Shown: piece after piece, positions 16,013 to 24,400 of the stretch
Layout of the letters: each line of letters begins with the position of its first letter
How positions within the stretch are numbered: the stretch's first letter is position 1
Assembly: GCA_944388045.1 (NCBI GenBank)
Contig: CALXHG010000012.1
Location: 1-50,802, forward strand
Reading direction: 5' to 3'
Origin: an uncultured Clostridia bacterium
GTDB lineage: Bacteria; Bacillota; Clostridia; TANB77; CAG-508
DNA: 50,802 bases
Made by a program: the position numbers and the translations under genes
The notes under the pieces: model-generated
Database searches by the model: none
Seen by the model: the letters and a program-made list of their open reading frames with translations, nothing else
Told to the model about the DNA's origin: nothing

Positions 16013-17186
16013 AAATTTCAGTAGTTTTTGTTGGAACTTTAATTACTACCTCTGTTCCTTTTCCAACTTGACTCTTAATATCTATGCTACCTCCATTCCT
16101 ATCTAACAAATCTTTTGCTATAGAAAGTCCTAATCCTGTACCTCCCATTTCTCTACTACGAGCTTTATCAACACGATAAAATCTTTCAAATATTCTATTT
16201 AAATCTTCCTCTGGAATACCTATTCCATTATCAAAAATCTTTATATATGCATCATTATATACAAAACCAACATATATTTTTATTTCTCCGTTATCTTTTG
16301 TATATTTAATACTATTTGTTAGAATATTTAATACAACTCTTTCTATATCATCTTTATCAGCATATACTGGCGGAACATCTGCAGTTACAAAACAATTTAC
16401 ATTATGATTTTTCTTCTTTATTTCTATTGCTAATTTATCTTGACACTTCTTTACAAGTTCTCCTAAATCAAATTGTTCTTTTTTTACTACATTTTTATTA
16501 CTATCATTTTTAGATAATGTAAGTAAATCTGTTACCAATTTAGCCATTCTTCTAGCTTCTGAAGCTATAACACTTAAGAATTTACTTTGAGTTTCTTTAT
16601 CATATTCTTCTTCCAATAATGTATCTGCATATCCCATAATAGACGTTATTGGTGTTTTTAATTCATGAGATACATCTGCAATAAATTCTTTTCTCATATT
16701 ATCTAATTTTACATGTTCTGTAATATCTTGTAAAACTGCAATTACACCTACTGTTTTATCATTTTCTTTTTTAAATGGTGCAAAATAAACATTTAAAAAT
16801 CTGTCATCAATTTGCAATCTTTCTTCTGTGTTTGTCCAATTTTCTAGATAAATAATTTTTTCAAGATTTATATTCATATGTAATTTTCCAAATATTTCGT
16901 CAAAAGTACTATTTTCTTGAGATATTTTCATCATTTTTTTTGCTGCTGGATTTATTAATATTACATTTCCTGTTCTGTCAAAAGCGATTATTCCATCTGT
17001 CATATGTAAAAACACACTATTATTTATGTCTAAATCATCATTTGTCACTCCTGAACCTCTTATCATTCTTGTTTTTGGAAATAATATTTTCTTTTTTAAA
17101 TATTTCTTTAATAATATTTCACTTATTATTAAAATAATTATGTCTATTATAATTATTAAAATTATAAATTTAAAATTTTCTAGCAT
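16011..17186 (-). CDS. PhoR/WalK-type sensor histidine kinase, orphan
   Basis: 391 residues. A single N-terminal membrane helix (about 5-27) leads into a PAS domain (about 55-160). The HisKA domain follows, with phospho-accepting His174 in FIADVSHELKTPITSI, then HATPase with N box NILTNSIKYTKDN, G1 DNGIGIPEED, F box FERFYRVD and G2 GGTGLGLSIAK. There is almost no extracellular region, so sensing is probably intramembrane or cytoplasmic. Its ATG shares one base with the murG stop (TAATG), implying translational coupling to wall synthesis. No response regulator is adjacent. Confidence 0.92.
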   Translation of the reverse strand: MLENFKFIILIIIIDIIILIISEILLKKYLKKKILFPKTRMIRGSGVTNDDLDINNSVFLHMTDGIIAFDRTGNVILINPAAKKMMKISQENSTFDEIFGKLHMNINLEKIIYLENWTNTEERLQIDDRFLNVYFAPFKKENDKTVGVIAVLQDITEHVKLDNMRKEFIADVSHELKTPITSIMGYADTLLEEEYDKETQSKFLSVIASEARRMAKLVTDLLTLSKNDSNKNVVKKEQFDLGELVKKCQDKLAIEIKKKNHNVNCFVTADVPPVYADKDDIERVVLNILTNSIKYTKDNGEIKIYVGFVYNDAYIKIFDNGIGIPEEDLNRIFERFYRVDKARSREMGGTGLGLSIAKDLLDRNGGSIDIKSQVGKGTEVVIKVPTKTTEI

Positions 17187-18310
17187 TATTTGTCACCTTT
17201 TACTATTTTTTTTATTTCATTATAAATTTTTTCTTGTACATTTTTTACTGATTTTGTATAAGCTTTTTCTCCCATTTTCTTCATGTTGGTTGGGTTTAAA
17301 ATAATTTCTGATATTTCTTGATTAAGATTTTCTGAAGTTAATTTATCATTTAAAATTATTTTTCCAGCTCCAATTTTTTGCAATACTTCTGCATTTCTTA
17401 ATTGATGGTCTTGGCTTACATTTGGAAGTGGTATTAATATTGATGGTTTACCTAAATTTGATATTTCTGTAATTGTCATTGCACCACTTCTTGCAACAAT
17501 TACATCTGAAATATTCATTATTTCTTCCATATTATATATATATGGAAGAATTTTTGCATTTGGAACATTTTCTATATCTATTGATTTTTGCTTTAATTCT
17601 TCTTTTACAATATCATATTGTTTTGGTCCAGTTGCCCATATAATTTGATATTTTTTGTTCAATTTTTTTGTTAAAATTCCGATTATTGCTTCATTTATTT
17701 TTTGTGCGCCTTGACTTCCTCCAAAAACTAATATAATAGGTAATTTATCTTCTATTTTTAATTCATTTAATATTTTACTTTTTTCTTCTTTTGTATAATC
17801 TCTTTTTTGAATTTTAACAGGTGTTCCTGTAAATACTATTTTTTTTGCATTTGGAATTCTTTTTCTTGCTTCTTCAAATGATATTAATACTACATTTGCA
17901 TTTTTTGCTAAATGTTTTACTGCTTTTCCTGGATATGCATTACTTTCATGTAATACAACTGGTATTTTTTCTTTTTTGGCAGCCCAAACAACAGGTCCAC
18001 ATATATATCCTCCAGCTCCAACAATAACATCTGGTTTAAAGTCTTTTATTATTTTTCTGGCTTTTGAAGTTGCACCTAATGTTTTACACATTTTTTTTAT
18101 ATTGTCTATAGATAATTTTTTACTAAGTCCATATGCTTCAATTGTTTTTAATTCATATCCTGCACGTGGTACTAAATCATTTTCTAAACCTCTATTTGTT
18201 CCTATAAATATAATCTCAGAATCTTTTTCTTCTTGTTTTATTTTATTTGCTATTGCTAATCCTGGATTTATATGACCACCTGTTCCTGCTGCAGCTACAA
18301 TAACTCTCAT
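17186..18310 (-). CDS. murG: UDP-N-acetylglucosamine transferase MurG (lipid II synthase)
   Basis: 374 residues, normal length. It adds GlcNAc to lipid I to make lipid II on the inner face of the membrane. Motifs: AAAGTGGHINPGLAIA (first G loop, about 7-22), GAGGYICGP (about 100), HESNAYPG, VFGGSQGAQKINEAI and the UDP-binding SGAMTITEISNLGKPSILIPLP. SD GGGAG lies 7 bases before the ATG. It lies 83 bases after ftsW in the wall cluster. Confidence 0.96.
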   Translation of the reverse strand: MRVIVAAAGTGGHINPGLAIANKIKQEEKDSEIIFIGTNRGLENDLVPRAGYELKTIEAYGLSKKLSIDNIKKMCKTLGATSKARKIIKDFKPDVIVGAGGYICGPVVWAAKKEKIPVVLHESNAYPGKAVKHLAKNANVVLISFEEARKRIPNAKKIVFTGTPVKIQKRDYTKEEKSKILNELKIEDKLPIILVFGGSQGAQKINEAIIGILTKKLNKKYQIIWATGPKQYDIVKEELKQKSIDIENVPNAKILPYIYNMEEIMNISDVIVARSGAMTITEISNLGKPSILIPLPNVSQDHQLRNAEVLQKIGAGKIILNDKLTSENLNQEISEIILNPTNMKKMGEKAYTKSVKNVQEKIYNEIKKIVKGDK

Positions 18311-18393
18311 CGTAGCACTCCCTTCTTTTTCTTGTTTATATATTTTTTAATCTTATTTATTTTAATGAACTATAATAATATTCTAATAAATAT

Positions 18394-19566
18394 TTAGTGT
18401 TCACTTGCTCTAGATATACTTAAGAGTATTCCAACCTCACATAATAATAAGAATAACGCAGTACCTCCATAACTAAAGAATGGCAATTGCATTCCTGTTG
18501 CTGGCATTGATGATGTAACAACAGCTACATTTATTATTGCTTGAATTCCAACAAGAGTTGTAATACCTATTGCAACTAAACTACCAAACATATCTGGAGC
18601 TTTCATTGCAATTAAAACACCCCTCCAAATAAATACTGCAAATAAAATAAATACAACTAAACATCCAACAAATCCAAATTCTTCAGCTAATACAGAAAAA
18701 ATAAAATCATTATGTGGTTCTGGTAAATACAAATATTTTTGTTTGCTTTCTCCCAAACCAGCTCCAAATAGCCCTCCTGAGCCTATTGCATACAAACTTT
18801 GTATTACTTGCCATCCTTCATCTTTAATATATTTCCATGGATCTATAAATGTTGTTATTCTTGTTAATACATATTGGAATTTTTCTTGAAATCCTTGATT
18901 TACAAGATATAAAACCGTTGCTCCTATTCCTCCAATACCTCCTGCAACCAATCCTGTAACCAAAAATTGCCAAAACTTACATCCTGCTATAATCATCATT
19001 ACACAACAAACAATAATTATAACAATTGATGTACTTAAATGTGGTTCCATTAATAAAAGACCTATAATAGGTATTAGAAATAGCACATGAAATACTAATC
19101 CTTTAAAATATTTACCTAAATTATCTCTATTTTTTACTAATATTCCAGCATAAAATATAATCATAAGTATTTTTACTAATTCTGATGGCTGAAATGTGGT
19201 TATTTTTAAATCAATCCATCTTGTAGCTCCATGGCTTTCCGTTCCAAAAACTAATACTGCAACTAACAATATTATAGACAATATCCATGCCCATATGTAA
19301 AATCTTTGATAAATTCTATAGTCAAATTTGGAAATAAACCACATTGCTATTAATCCCGCAACTGCAAATAATAATTGTCTAGAAAATATTCTATAGCTAG
19401 TTCCATATTCTTGTAAAGAAGATGGTGCACTTGCTGATAGTAGCATTACTAAGCCTATTGATAATAGTAATAATACTGTTATTAATAGTGTAAAATCCAC
19501 AGAATTATTTAAATAACTGGAAAACCCTTTTACTTCATTTTTGGTTTTTTTTCTATTCCTTGCCAT
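18394..19566 (-). CDS. ftsW: SEDS peptidoglycan polymerase FtsW
   Basis: 390 residues and about ten membrane helices. SEDS signatures are RQLLFAVAGLIAMW, GATRWIDL, FQPSELVKI and LPEPHNDFIFSVLAEEFG, which carries the catalytic-loop Asp, plus SMPATGMQLPFFSYGGT near the C terminus. Its place between mraY and murG supports FtsW rather than RodA. The partner class B penicillin-binding protein is not in the window. SD AAAGGA is about 11 bases before the ATG. A 213-base very AT-rich gap without any ORF separates it from mraY, where murD would usually lie. Confidence 0.94.
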   Translation of the reverse strand: MARNRKKTKNEVKGFSSYLNNSVDFTLLITVLLLLSIGLVMLLSASAPSSLQEYGTSYRIFSRQLLFAVAGLIAMWFISKFDYRIYQRFYIWAWILSIILLVAVLVFGTESHGATRWIDLKITTFQPSELVKILMIIFYAGILVKNRDNLGKYFKGLVFHVLFLIPIIGLLLMEPHLSTSIVIIIVCCVMMIIAGCKFWQFLVTGLVAGGIGGIGATVLYLVNQGFQEKFQYVLTRITTFIDPWKYIKDEGWQVIQSLYAIGSGGLFGAGLGESKQKYLYLPEPHNDFIFSVLAEEFGFVGCLVVFILFAVFIWRGVLIAMKAPDMFGSLVAIGITTLVGIQAIINVAVVTSSMPATGMQLPFFSYGGTALFLLLCEVGILLSISRASEH

Positions 19567-19779
19567 TCCAGTACAAATCCTTTCTTTTTATTATCTTTAG
19601 TTTTTAAACTAATATCTTTTAAATTAAATATTTCTTTAATATTATATTTAGTAAAATTTTCGCTAATTTTTGAATTTTTATACTTTTAAACTAACTATTA
19701 TTTATCATTAAAATAAATTATAAAATATTTTTTTATAATTTATAAATTTACTTCAAAAACTTATTTTTTATATTTTTAT

Positions 19780-20757
19780 TTAAATTATTTTAAGTCCTAA
19801 TATACATGCAAATAATGTTATAACACTAAACATCATAACAACTTGATTTTCTCTCCATCCTGATAATTCAAAGTGATGATGAATTGGTGCCATTTTGAAA
19901 AATCTTTTTCCTGTTTTCTTAAATACCATAACCTGAATCATAACTGATACTGTTTCTATAACAGGTATTATAGCAATTAATAATAACAATATTGGCATTT
20001 TTAAATAAAGTGCTATTCCAGATACAACTCCTCCTAAAAATAGTGACCCTGTATCTCCCATAAATGCTTTTGCAGGATAAATATTAAACATTAAAAATCC
20101 TAAAGTTGCACCTATTACAATTGCACCAAATACAATAATTTCTTTTGCTCCAAACATTGTAGCAATAACTGTTAAACATGTAATAATAATTGTACTAATA
20201 CTTGATGAAAGCCCATCTATTCCATCTGTTAAGTTTACTGCATTTGTTGTTGCTAATATAACTAAAATTGCAAATGGTATATAAAGCCATATTGGAATTG
20301 TTACATATATGTCAGCAAAAGGTATATATGTTTCTGTTCCTAATTTTAGTCCCCATACTAAATATGACACAAATACAATAGAAATTATTAATAATCCTAG
20401 CATTTTTAAGCTTGGTTTCAAGCCTTCTGTATTTTTTAAAAATAATTTTTTAAAATCATCAATTAATCCTATAATTCCAAAACCTGTTGTTAAGCATAAT
20501 ATTGGTATTAAATGTTTTGCAAGTTCTGCATCTTTACTTTTATAATAAATATATGCAACTGCTGTTACAATTATTATTCCTAACATTATTATAATTCCAC
20601 CCATTGTTGGTGTTCCTTGTTTTTTTAAATGTGATTGTGGTCCATCTGTTCTTTCTATTTGACCTATTTTAAATTTTCTTAATATTGGTACAATAATTAG
20701 TCCTAATATTACTGTTACCGCAAATGATGCTAATAATATTTTTGTTTGAAAATCCAC
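19780..20757 (-). CDS. mraY: phospho-N-acetylmuramoyl-pentapeptide transferase MraY
   Basis: 325 residues and about ten membrane helices. It forms lipid I from UDP-MurNAc-pentapeptide and undecaprenyl phosphate. Catalytic and family motifs: LIDDFKK (Asp pair), NAVNLTDGIDGL, FMGDTGSLFLGG and MAPIHHHFELSGW. A TTG three codons upstream directly abuts the SD AAAGG; the GTG at 20755-20757 is 8 bases downstream and is the better start. It follows murE closely, so murF, usually between them, is missing here. Confidence 0.95.
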   Translation of the reverse strand: MDFQTKILLASFAVTVILGLIIVPILRKFKIGQIERTDGPQSHLKKQGTPTMGGIIIMLGIIIVTAVAYIYYKSKDAELAKHLIPILCLTTGFGIIGLIDDFKKLFLKNTEGLKPSLKMLGLLIISIVFVSYLVWGLKLGTETYIPFADIYVTIPIWLYIPFAILVILATTNAVNLTDGIDGLSSSISTIIITCLTVIATMFGAKEIIVFGAIVIGATLGFLMFNIYPAKAFMGDTGSLFLGGVVSGIALYLKMPILLLLIAIIPVIETVSVMIQVMVFKKTGKRFFKMAPIHHHFELSGWRENQVVMMFSVITLFACILGLKII

Positions 20758-20779
20758 TTTTATCAACCTTTCTTATTTT

Positions 20780-22243
20780 TTAACCTATTATATCTTTTAC
20801 TATAATTCTCTCATCAAATGGATATGTTTTTCCATTTATTTCTTGATATGGCTCATGTCCTTTTCCTGCTAATACTATAATATCTTGTTTACTTGCCATT
20901 TCTATTGCTTCTTTTATTGCTTCTTTTCTATCTACAACAACTTTATATTTTCCTTTTGTTTTCTTTATTCCTTCTTCAATTTCTTTAACAATTTCTTCTG
21001 GCTTTTCTGTTCTTGGGTTATCTGTTGTTATAAATGTAAAATCTGCTATTTTCCCAGAAACTTCTCCCATTATTGGTCTTTTTCCTTTGTCTCTATCTCC
21101 ACCACATCCAAATACAGAAATAACTTTTCCTTTTGTATAGCTTTTTACAGCAGACAAAATATTTTGTAAACTTTCTGGTGAATGTGCATAATCTATCATA
21201 ATTGGTATTTCCTTTTTATTTGGTACCATTTCTGATCTTCCTGGTACTTTTATTTCTGCTAATGCTTCTATTACTTTTTCAGATGGTACTCCTATTTTTT
21301 TTGCTACACATATTGCAGCAAGTGCATTATATACACTAAACCTACCTGGAATATCTACTTTTACTCTTTCATTTCTATCAGACACTTTTACTCTAAAGTC
21401 AACATATGAATTTGTTATTGTAATGTCTTTAGCTAACATCTGGCAATAATTGTCTATTCCATATGTCATAATATTACTATTTGGAAATAATTTTGGTATT
21501 TTAGATACTTGTAAATCATCAACATTTATTATTCCATTATCACACATTTTGAATAATTTTAGTTTAGATTCAAAATAATCTTTCATGTCTGGGTGTTCTT
21601 TTTCACTAATGTGGTCTTCTGAAAAGTTTGTAAATACCACAATATTAAAATTACATCCATCTACTCTGTGCAATTTTAAACTTTGAGAAGAAACTTCCAT
21701 AACCACATATTGCACACCTGCTTCAACCATTTTTGCAAATGTTTTTTGTAATTCCAAACTTTCTGGTGTTGTTCTACTACTTTCTGAAATCATTTTTCCA
21801 TTAATATATGTTGCAATTGTTCCTATTAATCCAACTTTATATCCTGCTTTTTCTAAAATTTCTTTAATCATAAATGTAGTAGTTGTTTTTCCTTTTGTTC
21901 CTGTTACTCCAATTAATTGGAATTTTCTTGATGGATTATCATAAAAATTACAACTGCAAATTGCTAGTGCTTGCCTTGTATCTTTTGCCATAATTAGTGT
22001 AACATCTGCTGGCAATTTTATTTTTTTCAAATCACATCCTTCCTGAACCATAATTGCTTTTGCCCCTGCTTCAATAGCATTATTTATGTAATCATGACCA
22101 TCTACACTAAATCCTTTAATTGCTATAAACAAAAAACCCTCTTTAATATTTTTGGAATTACTTTCAATTCCAGATATTTCAATATCTAAATTTCCTTTTG
22201 CTTTCAAATTATCTAATCCTAACAATAATTTATTTAACTTCAT
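20780..22243 (-). CDS. murE: UDP-MurNAc-tripeptide ligase MurE (meso-DAP type)
   Basis: 487 residues. It adds the third stem-peptide residue to UDP-MurNAc-L-Ala-D-Glu. The ATP site is GVTGTKGKTTTT (about 112-123), the substrate loop SSRTTPESLELQ, and the central domain has HSPESL. The specificity motif is DNPR (in TTDNPRTEKPEEI), which in characterised MurE enzymes selects meso-diaminopimelate. SD AAAGGAG is 6 bases before the ATG. It is the first gene of the wall cluster and has an extended -10 promoter. Confidence 0.96.
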   Translation of the reverse strand: MKLNKLLLGLDNLKAKGNLDIEISGIESNSKNIKEGFLFIAIKGFSVDGHDYINNAIEAGAKAIMVQEGCDLKKIKLPADVTLIMAKDTRQALAICSCNFYDNPSRKFQLIGVTGTKGKTTTTFMIKEILEKAGYKVGLIGTIATYINGKMISESSRTTPESLELQKTFAKMVEAGVQYVVMEVSSQSLKLHRVDGCNFNIVVFTNFSEDHISEKEHPDMKDYFESKLKLFKMCDNGIINVDDLQVSKIPKLFPNSNIMTYGIDNYCQMLAKDITITNSYVDFRVKVSDRNERVKVDIPGRFSVYNALAAICVAKKIGVPSEKVIEALAEIKVPGRSEMVPNKKEIPIMIDYAHSPESLQNILSAVKSYTKGKVISVFGCGGDRDKGKRPIMGEVSGKIADFTFITTDNPRTEKPEEIVKEIEEGIKKTKGKYKVVVDRKEAIKEAIEMASKQDIIVLAGKGHEPYQEINGKTYPFDERIIVKDIIG

Positions 22244-22279
22244 TTGAAACTCCTTTATGTTTTTATTATTTTATAATAT

Positions 22280-22310
22280 TGTCAGTTGACATTATTATTC
22301 TATTATAGCA
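22280..22310 (-). promoter_or_regulatory. extended -10 promoter and adjacent palindrome before murE
   Basis: The minus strand has TGCTATAAT (22302-22310), an extended -10, with only a weak -35. Ten bases downstream, where transcription would start, lies the spaced palindrome TGTCA-GT-TGACA (22280-22291), a plausible operator. Confidence 0.5.
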
Positions 22311-22367
22311 TACATTATATAACTAATTTTTTAATTTGTATAGTCAAAAATAAAAAAATTATTTACT

Positions 22368-22487
22368 GGGGTCGGTCCTTTTCTTTGTTGGGGTCGGTCC
22401 CTTTTCTTGTTGGGGTCGGTCCCTTTTTCTATTGGGGTCGGTCCTTTTCTTGTTGGGGTCGGTCCCTTTTGTTACTGGGGTCGGTCC
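22368..22487 (+). repeat. REP array, six units, left of the RAYT gene
   Basis: Six copies of GGGGTCGGTCC(C) start at 22368, 22390, 22412, 22434, 22455 and 22477, a period of 21-22 bp. The T-rich spacers vary slightly (TTTTCTTGTT, TTTTTCTATT, TTTTGTTACT). The last copy is about ten bases from the transposase stop codon. Confidence 0.95.
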
Positions 22488-22496
22488 CTTTTTTAA

Positions 22497-23267
22497 TTAG
22501 TCAAAAACTTTTTTTATAATTTTTTGACTTACACCTGTTACTCTAGAAATTTGGGTTTTATTTGTTGATTTTATTTCTTTTAATATTAATAATTTCTTTT
22601 GTATTTCTTCTTCTTTTCCTTTAAAAATTTTTATAACGTCTTCATCTTTATCAATTTTAAAATTATTCATAATAATCTCTTTCAATTCATCATCTGTTAA
22701 TTTTCTTATTATTTCAAACTCCGAATAATCACTTATATTGTTGCTTTCATTACTTTTAGTATATTTTACAAACTCATCTACATTATTATCAAAATAGTGC
22801 AATAATATTTCCTTGTCAACTAGTTTTGGAGTTTCAATGTATTCTCTATAGCTACTCCAATTATAATCTTCAGTTTTTGATATTTTAGCATTTTCTGGAT
22901 TTCTATGAATATATTTGCACACTTCTAAAAAATATTTTAAATTTTCAACATTTTTACTTTTAAATCTATTCTGGAAAAGGGGACCAATTCTTTCATATTT
23001 ATAATTAAAATATTGAGCATATCTTCCTGCAAGACTTTGCATGGCTCTTGATAAAAATTCATCTTCAATTCTAATTAATAAATGAATATGATTATCCATT
23101 AAACAATATGAATATATTTGATAGTTAAACTGTTTTTTATTGATTAATAATTGTTCGAGAAAAAATTTTCTATCTGAATTATAATAAAAAATATCTTGAT
23201 TATTTACACCTTTATAAATAATATGATAAATCTTTGAATTACTAAATGTTCTTAATAATCTTGACAA
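22497..23267 (-). mobile_element. REP-associated tyrosine transposase (RAYT, IS200/Y1 superfamily)
   Basis: 256 residues from the preferred start. The HUH motif is DNHIHLLI (His60, His62) and the likely nucleophile is Tyr119 in CKYIHRNPENA. Also visible are KIYHIIYKGVNNQDIFY at the N terminus, GPLFQNRFKS, and a C-terminal helix-turn-helix-like ISRVTGVSQKIIKKVF. The reading frame stays open upstream to 23441, but that stretch is translated REP array. The TTG at 23265-23267 follows GAGGT by 4 bases and gives the normal family N terminus. Enzymes of this kind nick single-stranded REP hairpins and are single-copy, housekeeping-like elements. Inverted REP arrays on both sides support this assignment. 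Confidence 0.9.
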
Positions 23268-23342
23268 AATTACCTCACTTTCAAAAAAATTATAACACAT
23301 AAAAATATAAATTTCTAGACTTAAAAACAAATTTTTCAAAAA

Positions 23343-23441
23343 GGGACCGACCCCAATAGAAAAAGGGACCGACCCCAGTAACAAAAGGGACCGACCCCAA
23401 TAGCAAAAAGGACCGACCCCAGTATCAAAAGGGATCGGCAC
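23343..23441 (-). repeat. REP array, five units in opposite orientation, right of the RAYT gene
   Basis: Units GGGACCGACCCC start at 23343, 23365, 23387 and 23409, with a degenerate fifth (GGGATCGGCAC) at 23431, an exact 22-bp period. It is the inverse of the left array and ends four bases from the porB stop codon. Confidence 0.95.
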
Positions 23442-23445
23442 TTTT

Positions 23446-24399
23446 TTATTCTTGGTTTGTTATTTGTTCTAATTTTAGAAGATCTTCCCATCTCTTGTCT
23501 ACTTCTTCTTGGAATTCTTTTATCATCCATTCATTTCCTTCTTTAAACATGTGTTTGAATCTTTTTTGTGGACGTAGGAATTCTTCTATTGGTAGTTTTT
23601 TAGCTGGTTTATATGTTATTTTGTAAACTCCATTTACAACTTCATATAATGGCCAATAACATGTGTCTGCAGCTAATTTATTTATCTGCATTAAGTCTTC
23701 TGTTGGATATCCCCAGCCTCTTGGACATGGTGCTAGTACATTTAAAAATGCTGGACCTTCTGTATATATTGCTTTTTCTGATTTTTCATATAAATCTTTA
23801 AAATTTGTCATTGCAAGTGTTTGTGCAACATATGGTATATGGTGACTTACCATTATTTCTGTTAAGTCTTTTCTTACTTGCATTTTTCCTGGAATTACCT
23901 TTCCTGCTGGTGATGTTGTTGTATCTGCAAAATGTGGTGTTGCTGATGAACGTTGTATTCCTGTATTCATGTATGCACCATTGTCATAACATACATATAC
24001 CATGTCATGTCCTCTTTCCATTGCTCCAGATAAACTTTGAAGTCCTATATCATATGTTCCTCCATCTCCACCAAATGCAATGAATTTTGTTGTTTTATCT
24101 TGTGGTAACTTTCCTTGTTTTTTTAATGATTTATATGCCGCTTCTGCACCTGAACAAGTTGCCCCTGCACATTCAAAAGCAGTATGAATATATGAATCTG
24201 TCCATGCTGTATATGGATATATAAATGATGATACTTCCATACATCCTGTTGCATTTGCAATTACAGCATGATCTTCAGGTTTTAATGCTCTCATTATCAT
24301 TCTGGCTACAACAGGAGCTCCACAGCCTGCACACATTCTATGTCCTTCTGTAAATCTTGATGGTTTCTCAACCACTACTTTTTTTAAATCATATGCCAT
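23446..24399 (-). CDS. porB: pyruvate:ferredoxin oxidoreductase, beta subunit (TPP-binding)
   Basis: 317 residues, as in four-subunit PORs. It binds thiamine diphosphate and a [4Fe-4S] cluster. Cysteines lie in HRMCAGCGAP (about 22 and 25), NATGCMEVSS (about 52) and LAPCPRGWGY (about 207). The TPP/Mg motif is AFGGDGGTYDIGLQS with CYDNGAYMNTGIQRS. SD AAAGGAG lies 9 bases before the ATG. It is the last gene of porGDAB; a REP array begins just after the stop codon. A related branched-chain keto acid enzyme is an alternative, but the DNGAYMNTG block fits pyruvate enzymes well. Confidence 0.92.
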   Translation of the reverse strand: MAYDLKKVVVEKPSRFTEGHRMCAGCGAPVVARMIMRALKPEDHAVIANATGCMEVSSFIYPYTAWTDSYIHTAFECAGATCSGAEAAYKSLKKQGKLPQDKTTKFIAFGGDGGTYDIGLQSLSGAMERGHDMVYVCYDNGAYMNTGIQRSSATPHFADTTTSPAGKVIPGKMQVRKDLTEIMVSHHIPYVAQTLAMTNFKDLYEKSEKAIYTEGPAFLNVLAPCPRGWGYPTEDLMQINKLAADTCYWPLYEVVNGVYKITYKPAKKLPIEEFLRPQKRFKHMFKEGNEWMIKEFQEEVDKRWEDLLKLEQITNQE

Positions 24400-24400
24400 A

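Noticed and set aside
19567..19779. remnant of murD between mraY and ftsW
   Set aside because: No frame of useful length and no Mur ligase motif is visible on either strand.
22368..23441. CRISPR array
   Set aside because: The repeat is only 11-12 bp, the spacers are T-rich and similar to each other, and no cas genes are present; a RAYT gene explains it better.
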